From contig JBAZMD010000001.1 in assembly GCA_041649955.1 (NCBI GenBank), positions 73,529 through 137,528 on the forward strand: a stretch of 64,000 nt of DNA, in the 5' to 3' direction. This DNA comes from JAQUPP01 sp041649955 (GTDB lineage: Bacteria; Patescibacteriota; Patescibacteriia; UBA2591; JAQUPP01). Shown here piece after piece: positions 18,389 through 25,431 of the stretch. The position numbers and the translations under genes are program-made. Under the pieces are notes generated by a model. That model searched no databases and had not been told where the DNA came from. It saw only the letters and a list, made by a program, of their open reading frames with translations. Every line of letters begins with the position of its first letter. Position 1 is the stretch's first letter.

Positions 18389-19840
18389 TTATTTCACCGT
18401 CTCAATCACATCCAAAATCTTTTCCAATTCTTCTGGAGATTCATTGCCTCCGGCAATACGAATCATATCGCCAAAAACACCAACTCGGGTTTTTTCAAAA
18501 GCGAAACTGCCGCCGTATTCAACTAATCCTTTTAAACCGCCTTTTTCCAGCTTGTCCGCTGTTTCCCAAGCATTTTCACATTGGATGTAAAAAACAGCTG
18601 TCGCTCCATCGGGTAAATTCTTTTCCGTGTATTCATAATTGGGATGAGTCGGTAAATTGGGATGAGAAACAGCTGTAATTCCCATTCTTCCGATTGCTTT
18701 GGAGAAGCCCTGAGCTAAAATTTTGGTATTACTAAGGATTTGCTTATTGCGGATATTAAATTCTTTTTTGGTCGTTTCCGGCAAACGCGCTTCTGAACTT
18801 TTTGGCGGATATGTACCTTCTCTCATTCTCTCAATTTCAAGCTCAAGTAATTTGTTAGGATCATTGCTATATGCCACACCTATTGTCGTCTTGTCTTTGG
18901 CAAAAAATTTAGTTCCCGAATCAACGACTAAAACCGACGCTTTAGTTTTTTTAATTTCTTGAGGCAAATTAAGATTTGTTTCAGTTGGCAAAGTATTATC
19001 CAAAATTAGAGTCATCGGCATTTCCCTTTTAGCCAGCCAAACCGTATCAAATAAAGACTTTAATTCCAAAAGTGCACCTCGACGATCCTCGCTAATCATA
19101 ATTGCCTCTTCTTCTAAATCCCGCAGTAAATCCTTTAGCGGCATATAACTTTGTTCTTTATTAATTTTTCGAGCAGTTCCCTCAAATTCTTTGACTAAAT
19201 TTTCTAATTTGGCTTTTTGCTCAGGGCTATATTTTTCGCCTCGTCCAGCTCCTTCCCAATCGCCGGCTGTCAGCCAGTCACGAATCCAATCTTTATGAAA
19301 CAATTGTTTCTCAATCAAGGTTGGCAGATTTAAATCTTTTTGATATTTTTCATTCATCTCTTCTGTTTTTTCAAAAAGATTTTTCAAATCAACCACCGGC
19401 ATATCCTGAGCATTACCGACTGTTTCGGTAAAAATCGCTTTCGGACGATACTGGTCAATCAATTTGTTCAGTTCGTCTTTTTCTCCGCTTTTAATCGGAA
19501 TACATTTGACGCCGCGAATCATCAAATCTTTTTCAATAAAATTTTTTGATTCGCCATAAGTTGAAGGACTGTAAAGTAAAACATCACCTTTGGTCAAATG
19601 CAAACTTTCTATGGCGCCATTAACTGCCGCCATACCGTCATTATAAAGTAAAACCTTGTCTGCACCAATTTCTTGGGCAACCTTCATCTGGCGTTCTCTT
19701 AAAGCGGGATAATCATAACGGGCATAAATCTCTACCGGTTCACCTTTTCCATATTTTTCAAAAGCATCCTTCCACTCACCAAGGGTTTCATAAGTACCGG
19801 TAACGTCTAAATTTTTTTCACCAAATTTTTCTCTTTCCAT
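18389..19840 (-). CDS. Cys/Met-metabolism-type PLP-dependent enzyme with a large insertion
   Basis: A 483-residue fold-type I PLP enzyme. The cofactor-binding features of the cystathionine gamma-synthase family are visible: NDGMAAVNGAI (near 70), ILDNTLPTE (near 285) and DSGTKFF, in which K311 is the Schiff-base lysine. Family members are usually about 380-400 residues; the excess is a charged helical insertion at about 165-275, between the substrate domain and the lysine region. It could act in transsulfuration or as a C-S lyase, but I cannot assign a reaction. Good Shine-Dalgarno (GGAGG) and a near-consensus promoter; monocistronic with its own terminator. Confidence 0.8.
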   Translation of the reverse strand: MEREKFGEKNLDVTGTYETLGEWKDAFEKYGKGEPVEIYARYDYPALRERQMKVAQEIGADKVLLYNDGMAAVNGAIESLHLTKGDVLLYSPSTYGESKNFIEKDLMIRGVKCIPIKSGEKDELNKLIDQYRPKAIFTETVGNAQDMPVVDLKNLFEKTEEMNEKYQKDLNLPTLIEKQLFHKDWIRDWLTAGDWEGAGRGEKYSPEQKAKLENLVKEFEGTARKINKEQSYMPLKDLLRDLEEEAIMISEDRRGALLELKSLFDTVWLAKREMPMTLILDNTLPTETNLNLPQEIKKTKASVLVVDSGTKFFAKDKTTIGVAYSNDPNKLLELEIERMREGTYPPKSSEARLPETTKKEFNIRNKQILSNTKILAQGFSKAIGRMGITAVSHPNLPTHPNYEYTEKNLPDGATAVFYIQCENAWETADKLEKGGLKGLVEYGGSFAFEKTRVGVFGDMIRIAGGNESPEELEKILDVIETVK

Positions 19841-19860
19841 AATTTTTTCCTCCTTTTTTT

Positions 19861-19876
19861 CCCATTATATAATGGG
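19861..19876. promoter_or_regulatory. 16-bp perfect palindrome in the PLP gene leader
   Basis: CCCATTATATAATGGG lies between the transcription start and the Shine-Dalgarno of the PLP gene. It could be an operator or a small RNA hairpin; the same sequence does not recur at the other promoters I inspected. Confidence 0.45.
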
Positions 19877-19893
19877 CTAACCTTTATAATTAA

Positions 19894-19922
19894 ATAATAG
19901 CAAAAATTTTGATTTTTGTCAA
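19894..19922 (-). promoter_or_regulatory. Promoter of the PLP-enzyme gene
   Basis: TTGACA (19917-19922), 17-base spacer, TATTAT (19894-19899), preceded by a GGGG run and with TGC before the -10. A near-ideal housekeeping promoter. Confidence 0.85.
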
Positions 19923-19926
19923 TCCC

Positions 19927-20787
19927 CTATTTTTGTTCTTCTTGCTTCCTAGATTGTACAATTATAGCTTTTTCTACTAGTTCAATATCATTAGGAAGTT
20001 TCTTCGCTTCAAAGTCGCCATTATTATCTTGTGAACTAATTTTTTCATAAAGTAACTTTAATCTATTTTGTTTTTCATCAGTAAGATTCCAACCTTTTTT
20101 GAAATCTTCCGTAGATAAAGGGATGTCATATCTGTATAAAATTTCGTTTTTAATAAAACCGGCATTTTTTAATAATTCTAATAAGGCTTGTTCATCTGTG
20201 ATAAATTTTTCAACTGCTACTTTTTCTGCAATAATCTTTTCCCTTTCTGTATAAAGATAATTAGTCATTTGATTATTTCGAACGGCCGGTGAAACTAAAG
20301 CGGATAAAATAAGCTTGCCATCATTTTTTAAAACCCTATTCACTTCTGATAGAGCTTTTATCTGTAAGGGTTTTGGAAGATAATCTAAAACCTGTTTTAT
20401 GGTAATTATGTCGACTGATTTATCATTCAGGGGAATGTCAATAATATCCCCTGGAAGTTTATCATAACCCTTTTTATCAGGAATCTCATTAAGCATGTCT
20501 AGATTCCTGTCAATAAAAATTGTTTTAATGTTAATTCCTTTGTCTTTTAATTTCTTCTCAAATTCTTTATTAAAAAAATCCCCGCATATTCCGGGACCGC
20601 AACCAATATCAGCTAAAATAATTTCTTTTTTCTTAGCTATTTCTTCAAGATCTAAACCGCGAAACATATTCTCTAATACGTCTTCTCTGGCCTGATAACC
20701 ACGCAAGGATTCTCTATAATTTTTTATCCTCCAAGTATCTCTTGAAACAATGTCGCCAGTTGAAACTCCTTTTTCAATATTTGTCAT
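19927..20787 (-). CDS. Class I SAM-dependent methyltransferase
   Basis: A 286-residue methyltransferase with motif I LADIGCGPGICG (near 57-68), an acidic residue after strand 2 (FIDRN), a post-strand-4 motif and VNRVLKNDGKLILSA typical of motif III in Methyltransf_11/25-type domains. The C-terminal third is unassigned. Substrate unknown. It is the last gene of a three-gene operon with two small unknown proteins (29 bases after the preceding gene), driven by the promoter at 21676-21704. Confidence 0.85.
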   Translation of the reverse strand: MTNIEKGVSTGDIVSRDTWRIKNYRESLRGYQAREDVLENMFRGLDLEEIAKKKEIILADIGCGPGICGDFFNKEFEKKLKDKGINIKTIFIDRNLDMLNEIPDKKGYDKLPGDIIDIPLNDKSVDIITIKQVLDYLPKPLQIKALSEVNRVLKNDGKLILSALVSPAVRNNQMTNYLYTEREKIIAEKVAVEKFITDEQALLELLKNAGFIKNEILYRYDIPLSTEDFKKGWNLTDEKQNRLKLLYEKISSQDNNGDFEAKKLPNDIELVEKAIIVQSRKQEEQK

Positions 20788-20816
20788 AATTTTGATTATA
20801 TTTAAAAAAAATTAAG

Positions 20817-21164
20817 CTATTTTGAACCGGAATTTAATAAATTTTCAATTATAGATAATTTATCTCCTGAAATATTCTTTAAAATTTTTGAGAAATAGTC
20901 AGTAGTAACATCATTTGTAACTTTTTTAGTTATGGCTTTAATTTCTTTTTCAGAATAATTTTCTTTAAGAAAATTATCTATTTCTTCATAGTTGAAATTT
21001 CCGTCCTTTGATTTATAACCTTTTTCTGTTAATGCTTCAACAATAATATTGGTTGATATTAAATCTCCCAATTTCTTTACGCTATTATTAATTTCGCTTT
21101 CCGAAAATTCAAGCACATTAAGAATTTTATAAATCTTTTCAATTTCTTCAGCGGCTATATTCAT
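20817..21164 (-). CDS. Unknown helical protein
   Basis: A 115-residue acidic protein of predicted helices, with no membrane segment or cysteines. Two similar halves of the kind IxxxLxxxGY..DGNFNYEEIDNFLKENY suggest a tandem helical fold. Not recognised. It is the middle gene of a three-gene operon between a membrane-associated unknown protein and a methyltransferase. Confidence 0.65.
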   Translation of the reverse strand: MNIAAEEIEKIYKILNVLEFSESEINNSVKKLGDLISTNIIVEALTEKGYKSKDGNFNYEEIDNFLKENYSEKEIKAITKKVTNDVTTDYFSKILKNISGDKLSIIENLLNSGSK

Positions 21165-21189
21165 ATATTTGTAATGACTAAAAAATTTA

Positions 21190-21615
21190 TTATATTTTTT
21201 TTGATTTTTCCATTTTAATTTCTCTGTCCAATTTGATACGTTGAATTGCGCTCTTTATCCCCTCTGAAAAAATGAGTATTCCCATTCCTGTAACGGATAT
21301 AGCAAGGGTTTCTGCTGCATGAATTTCCCCTCTTGTTAATGCTTGTCCCATAATATTTATCATTTGTTCCTGATTTAAAAATGCTATTCTGGACATTTCT
21401 AAACCAGCAAGCGTACTAAGGGTTCCGAAAAATTTAGCAGCCGTATCTTCCAATTCATGAGGTCTGAGAATATTTAAAACATTTTTTATTTTATCAAAGA
21501 CAGATTTTTGTTTTTCTTCAAAAAAATCCTTACTTAATTTTTCTGGATTTTTTTCTTGATCTATTTGTTGTTCCGGAGTTAGTATCTCTTCTGGAATTGG
21601 TTTTTCTCCGTTCAT
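21190..21615 (-). CDS. Unknown protein, amphipathic with one likely membrane segment
   Basis: A 141-residue protein: a charged N-terminal half (1-60), then a moderately hydrophobic helical region (about 65-90) and a stronger hydrophobic stretch (about 100-122, ISVTGMGILIFSEGI), ending in a very basic tail. Not recognised. It has a GAGGT Shine-Dalgarno and is the first gene of the operon leading to the methyltransferase. Confidence 0.6.
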   Translation of the reverse strand: MNGEKPIPEEILTPEQQIDQEKNPEKLSKDFFEEKQKSVFDKIKNVLNILRPHELEDTAAKFFGTLSTLAGLEMSRIAFLNQEQMINIMGQALTRGEIHAAETLAISVTGMGILIFSEGIKSAIQRIKLDREIKMEKSKKI

Positions 21616-21675
21616 ATATTTACCTCATTAAGATTGTTTTTAAACAATCTTTTAATTGATTATTTATCTATTTTC

Positions 21676-21704
21676 AGAATAGCATATTTTAAGGAATTTG
21701 TCAA
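21676..21704 (-). promoter_or_regulatory. Promoter of the 21615-19927 operon
   Basis: TTGACA (21699-21704), 17-base spacer ending in TGC, and TATTCT (21676-21681). The leader is about 55 bases. Confidence 0.75.
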
Positions 21705-21746
21705 TTAACCGTTCAGTTAACGCTAAGGAATGACAATTTCAACTGT

Positions 21747-22604
21747 CTACTTTTTAATCTTTAAAATATAAATTGGCATAAATTCCGTATAAGTCCAACG
21801 AGGAGCTTCTACAATTGCTTTAATGGCAAAATATTTTTTAAGCATATTCTCAAATTCTTTTTTAAAAAAAGTAATATGAATGATTTTACCACCGTGTTTC
21901 TCTATATTGTGTATTTTCCAAACATCTTCTTTTCTAAGTTTTATTTCCCCTTTTTCCAAGGCAGGATTAAAAAGATCAAACATTTTTTTCACAGACCATT
22001 CTTTCGTTTTTTCGTTGTATATTTTTTTCTTCCATTTTGTATAGTATCCTAGGGCAAACCAAAACATAAGCCAAGTGGTTTTTTTCTGATTATATTGTTT
22101 TTGAAAATAAGAAAAATTTTCTTGCGGTTTCTCCGGCAAATAAATAAAATTGCGCGTAATAAAATATCCATCGGGTTTTAAAAGTTTGTTGATGTTTTTT
22201 AATAATTCAGGATGAAGTTTAACCGGTATATTATTAAGAGAAGCATCAGCAAGTACTGCGTCAAAACAATGCTCCGGCAAAAATTGTACCATTTTTAACC
22301 AATCGCATCTCATCATTAAATTCTTATCATCGTCTCTAAATTTCATTGTTTGATACATTGATTCAATGACATTAAAACTTATATCAATTGCTAAAGTTTC
22401 GCAGCCCAAACCAATGGCCATGTCTCTTAATTCCGGCGTAGCGCCCAAAACTAAAACACGCGGATCCTTTTTTCCCTTAATGGCTAATTTCAAATATTTT
22501 TTATAAATATCTAATTCTTCTTTTATCGGCGCTGAAGACCCTTCCCGCTTAGCGCGGGAAGAAGCTACTTTTTTTATATCCCAACGTGACAATATTGTTT
22601 TCAT
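21747..22604 (-). CDS. SAM-dependent methyltransferase, TPxxRD subfamily (1)
   Basis: A 285-residue methyltransferase-like protein. Motif I is VLGATPELRD instead of the usual GxGxG, followed by LAIDIS after strand 2 and LNKLLKPDGYFITRNF as motif III. The same unusual pattern appears in the two neighbouring genes at 33336 and 34196, so these are paralogues. The N-terminal SSRAKREGSS (about 15-24) is encoded by a GC-rich palindrome that interrupts an otherwise AT-rich gene. Substrate unknown. Monocistronic. Confidence 0.75.
   Translation of the reverse strand: MKTILSRWDIKKVASSRAKREGSSAPIKEELDIYKKYLKLAIKGKKDPRVLVLGATPELRDMAIGLGCETLAIDISFNVIESMYQTMKFRDDDKNLMMRCDWLKMVQFLPEHCFDAVLADASLNNIPVKLHPELLKNINKLLKPDGYFITRNFIYLPEKPQENFSYFQKQYNQKKTTWLMFWFALGYYTKWKKKIYNEKTKEWSVKKMFDLFNPALEKGEIKLRKEDVWKIHNIEKHGGKIIHITFFKKEFENMLKKYFAIKAIVEAPRWTYTEFMPIYILKIKK
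22541..22561. repeat. GC-rich palindrome inside a methyltransferase gene
   Basis: CTTCCCGC/GCGGGAAG stem with a 5-base loop, in frame in the coding sequence. It stands out from its AT-rich context and recalls palindromic elements that invade genes without breaking the frame. Confidence 0.55.
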
Positions 22605-22645
22605 ATTATTATTTATTATTTTAAACTTTTTTAGTCTTTAATTTA

Positions 22646-22673
22646 AAAATAGCAAAATTTAGTCTTTTGTCAA
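22646..22673 (-). promoter_or_regulatory. Promoter of the 22604 methyltransferase
   Basis: TTGACA (22668-22673), 16-base spacer and a weak TATTTT (22646-22651). Leader about 35 bases. Confidence 0.55.
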
Positions 22674-22695
22674 TGATAAAAATGTAAAAAAAAGA

Positions 22696-22730
22696 GGCCA
22701 GATGTTTCCAATGTTGAAAAACACCTGGCC
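22696..22730 (-). terminator. Terminator of the 78-residue unknown gene
   Basis: 12-bp stem GGCCAGATGTTT/AAACACCTGGCC (one G-U pair) followed on the minus strand by CTC and eight T. Confidence 0.85.
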
Positions 22731-22746
22731 TGGCAAGGGTTAATTT

Positions 22747-22983
22747 TTAAGCCCATCTTATTGTGGATCCAATTCTGAATCCACATTCTTCCGCTACTGC
22801 AGTCGCCTTTTGAAACTCTTCGTTAAATTTTTGTGCTTGAACAAGATCCTGATTATCACATGCATTCCGAACTTTAAGAGCCATTTCTTTTAATTTCTGT
22901 ATAACTCTTCCACTGGCACTATTCTGAGGCCAAATTCCAAAGACGGAATGAAAATTCTTTATATTTAAATAAATTTTTTTCAT
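22747..22983 (-). CDS. Small unknown protein
   Basis: A 78-residue, probably helical protein with two cysteines (CDNQ and ECGF) in the second half and a basic N-terminus. Not recognised. It has a strong Shine-Dalgarno (GGAGG, 7 bases), a consensus promoter about 100 bases upstream and its own terminator, so it is very likely expressed. The leader contains a small hairpin CCCTTG/CAAGGG (22998-23014) just upstream of the ribosome site. Confidence 0.6.
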   Translation of the reverse strand: MKKIYLNIKNFHSVFGIWPQNSASGRVIQKLKEMALKVRNACDNQDLVQAQKFNEEFQKATAVAEECGFRIGSTIRWA

Positions 22984-23090
22984 CTTTCCTCCTTTTTCCC
23001 TTGTTTTTCAAGGGAATTTCTGAAAAATTTGATTTCTTGTTTTTAAACCCTTGTTATTAAATTACAAAGAACTTTATCTTTTATGTTAAA

Positions 23091-23119
23091 ATAATAGCAT
23101 ATTTTTTGATTTTTGTCAA
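23091..23119 (-). promoter_or_regulatory. Promoter of the 22747-22983 gene
   Basis: TTGACA (23114-23119), 17-base spacer ending TGC, TATTAT (23091-23096), preceded by GGGG. Confidence 0.85.
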
Positions 23120-23137
23120 CCCCTTTATTAAAAATTC

Positions 23138-23166
23138 AAAAAGGCGAGAATTAATCTCGCCTTTTT
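23138..23166 (-). terminator. Terminator of the Q/N/P-rich protein gene
   Basis: Perfect 12-bp stem AAAAAGGCGAGA/TCTCGCCTTTTT with a 5-base loop and flanking A/T runs; could work in both directions. Confidence 0.85.
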
Positions 23167-23189
23167 GCTTATCTAAAACCCTATATAAT

Positions 23190-24587
23190 CTATTGAGTTT
23201 TTTCTTCGTCTGTAGTCGAATCGGTGTTTTGAGTACCGAATTTCTTATCCATTAATTGATTGAGTTTGTCTATCTTTGATTGAATAGTAGGATCTATGTT
23301 TGTTCTGTTTTTAGTGGCATAATTCATCACTTTGTTTAATTCATTACGGACATCATTGATACTCTGGCAAGCGTCTCTGTAACCTTGATTTTCAACAGAT
23401 TCAATAATCGGATCAATAATCTCTTGAATGGATTGTTTTATTTCCGGATCTTTCACTCTTAAAAGTTGTTTACTGATATCTTTAAAAGAAGTTACCACGC
23501 AATAAATATCACCCGGGTGCATACCTTCGCGCATTGGCGTTAAAGCTTCCATTGCATCTTCTATTTCACCGGCTTGATATTTAGTATTGGCTTCAGTTAA
23601 AGCGGTTCTTACCTCAACAACATCGGCTTTAATTTTTTCCATATCCAAACCTATTTTCTGATAATTTTTATTGACAACCAACTTCTCCGTTTTTTTAAGC
23701 TGAGTTTCTATTTGTTTGGTTTCTTTCGGAAATTCAACTTTCATTCTTATTTCATTAAGAGTTTCCCAAAGTTGAGCGTCATAAAATTCTTGCATTGCTT
23801 CACGTTGAGTCATATCTGTCGGCGGAGTTTTAATATTTTGAGCAAAGATGTCTAATTGACTATTAATTTCTTGTAATTTAGCTCCTTCTTCGGATAAATT
23901 CGGTAATTTTTTCAAAGCAGTGGTTAAAGTTTTAATCTGCTTTTTCATGTCTTTTATCTGTTTGGTTACTCCTTTAATTTCTTGAGGGTCTACAAAATCG
24001 TTTTGATCTTGTCCTTCTTCATTCTGATCCTGATTCTGATTTACCTGAACCTGTTTTGGTTGAGTTTGATTTGGTTTAATTTGATTTGATTGAGTGTTGT
24101 TCATCGGTTGAGGCATTTGTTGATTTTGCATCGGTTGTCCGGGTTGAGATGTCTGTTGGCCTTCGCCTCCTGAAGTTGTTTGTCCGGGTTGTCCTGGCTG
24201 ATTGATAATTATTTTCTGGCCTTGATTTTGTCCTTGATTCATTGGCTGATTCGGCTGATTTCCATTTTGATTAAAATTCATTCCCGGCTGTTGGGTACCA
24301 TTCATTGGTTGACTTTGCATTGGTTGTCCAGGCTGAAAATTTTGCTGATTGTTTGGTTGATTATTGGGTATTTGTTGGCCTTCATTTCCTTGCAAAATTT
24401 GTCCTTGCTGATTTTGCATTGGTTGATTAATAATTGTTTTCTGCTCCTGATTTATCGGGGGCAAGGGTGATAAAATCTCAGCATTTTGAGCAATAGTCCG
24501 GCTAATTAAAACCGCGCCCGCGGCTATAGAAGCCAAACCGATCGCTAAAGGAATTTGAATAAAAGCTTTTTTGTTGTTGATTTGCAT
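23190..24587 (-). CDS. Exported Q/N/P-rich low-complexity protein with coiled-coil domain
   Basis: A 465-residue protein starting MQINNKK. The first 35 residues are a signal peptide or anchor (AIGLASIAAGAVLIS). Residues about 45-200 are low complexity, built from Q, N, P, G and M in patterns such as QPGQPMQN. The rest (about 210-450) is helical and coiled-coil-like, with two cysteines that could pair. A longer reading from 24755 would overlap the neighbouring glycosylase and bypass the promoter at 24632-24660, so I reject it. Function unknown; a secreted or wall-associated spacer protein is inferred. Confidence 0.75.
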   Translation of the reverse strand: MQINNKKAFIQIPLAIGLASIAAGAVLISRTIAQNAEILSPLPPINQEQKTIINQPMQNQQGQILQGNEGQQIPNNQPNNQQNFQPGQPMQSQPMNGTQQPGMNFNQNGNQPNQPMNQGQNQGQKIIINQPGQPGQTTSGGEGQQTSQPGQPMQNQQMPQPMNNTQSNQIKPNQTQPKQVQVNQNQDQNEEGQDQNDFVDPQEIKGVTKQIKDMKKQIKTLTTALKKLPNLSEEGAKLQEINSQLDIFAQNIKTPPTDMTQREAMQEFYDAQLWETLNEIRMKVEFPKETKQIETQLKKTEKLVVNKNYQKIGLDMEKIKADVVEVRTALTEANTKYQAGEIEDAMEALTPMREGMHPGDIYCVVTSFKDISKQLLRVKDPEIKQSIQEIIDPIIESVENQGYRDACQSINDVRNELNKVMNYATKNRTNIDPTIQSKIDKLNQLMDKKFGTQNTDSTTDEEKTQ

Positions 24588-24631
24588 AAATTTATTATTA
24601 TTTAATATATTTAGAAACCTTTCTATATTTA

Positions 24632-24660
24632 ATAGTAACCCAAAACAAAACATTTGACAA
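24632..24660 (-). promoter_or_regulatory. Promoter of the Q/N/P-rich protein gene
   Basis: TTGTCA (24655-24660), 17-base spacer, TACTAT (24632-24637), just after the stop of the DNA glycosylase gene. Confidence 0.6.
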
Positions 24661-24675
24661 GTGGATAAGGGTGGG

Positions 24676-25218
24676 CTAATTTTTAAGCGAAAATCTCCAT
24701 TTTTTGTTTGCCCAATAAGGTCCGGCATAATCAATCCCAACTCTCTTAGTCGCAAAAATGCGGGATTTATTTATTTTTTCTCCTCTGTCTTCCAACCAAA
24801 ATCTTTTGCTTTCAATAACATCTTCGCCGTAAAATGATTTGTCCAATTTTAAATATCTACAAAGTTTTCCCGGCCCGGAAGTTAAATTTTTTTCTTTAGA
24901 AGCTAGAGCGCGAATTAAAACGCATTCCGGCTTGCCTGATTTAGAAGTAGTGATATTCAATTGCCAATACATGCCATAAACCAAATAAATATAAATATGC
25001 CCGCCCTTGAAATATTCAGCAATATTTCGAGAAGTCATTCGATTGTTATAAGCATGGCAAGCTCTGTCTTTTGGGCCGACATAAGCTTCTGTTTCAATAA
25101 TTTTTCCTTCTAATTTTTTATTGCCGATTTTTCTGACAATATATTTCCCCAATAATTCCTTGGCTACTTTTAAAGTCGGCCGAGTATAAAAATTTCTGGT
25201 TAATTTTTTTATTTTCAT
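24676..25218 (-). CDS. 3-methyladenine DNA glycosylase (AAG/MPG family)
   Basis: A 180-residue DNA repair glycosylase that flips out and excises alkylated purines such as 3-methyladenine. It shows the family pattern ELLGK, ETEAYVG with catalytic-site E44, the DRACHAYNN loop, YIYLVYGMYWQLNI, SGPGKL and RVGIDYAG near the end. Slightly short of typical (about 190-200). Its ATG is fused to the end of a 152-bp foldback element: the Shine-Dalgarno-like GGGTGAGGG and the first two start-codon bases lie in the 3' arm, so folding of the mRNA could block its translation. Confidence 0.93.
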   Translation of the reverse strand: MKIKKLTRNFYTRPTLKVAKELLGKYIVRKIGNKKLEGKIIETEAYVGPKDRACHAYNNRMTSRNIAEYFKGGHIYIYLVYGMYWQLNITTSKSGKPECVLIRALASKEKNLTSGPGKLCRYLKLDKSFYGEDVIESKRFWLEDRGEKINKSRIFATKRVGIDYAGPYWANKKWRFSLKN

Positions 25219-25368
25219 CCCTCACCCTTCGACGATAATATTCGCCCTCGTATTTTCCAATTGCCTTTTATAAAATAAAAATAAATTTTCTTGAATCCAG
25301 ATTAAACTGAATAAATTAGTAAAGACAGGCTCGTATTTGGAAAATAACATCGTCGAAGGGTGAGGGAT
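25217..25368. repeat. Foldback element containing the glycosylase ribosome site
   Basis: Perfect 20-bp arms at 25217-25236 (starting ATCCCTCACCC) and 25349-25368. An inner 10-bp stem TATTTTCCAA/TTGGAAAATA (25251-25260 with 25337-25346) leaves a 14-base bulge on the left and 2 bases on the right, the same design as 13620 and 49363. Confidence 0.8.
25267..25295 (-). promoter_or_regulatory. Possible promoter of the DNA glycosylase
   Basis: TTCAAG (25290-25295), 17-base spacer, TATAAA (25267-25272), inside the loop of the foldback element. If used, only the 3' arm would be transcribed and the ribosome site would stay open. Confidence 0.35.
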
Positions 25369-25373
25369 AAACT

Positions 25374-25406
25374 AAAGCCCTAGCTTTTTAATTAAGCTAG
25401 GGCTTT
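25374..25406 (-). terminator. Terminator of the 2308-residue surface protein gene
   Basis: Perfect 13-bp stem AAAGCCCTAGCTT/AAGCTAGGGCTTT with a 7-base loop; the minus strand continues with a short T-containing tail. Confidence 0.8.
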
Positions 25407-25431
25407 AAAATTAATATCCTATTCTAACAAT

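Noticed and set aside
23190..24755. Longer start (24755) for the Q/N/P-rich protein
   Set aside because: It would overlap the DNA glycosylase gene and place the promoter and signal peptide inside the protein.
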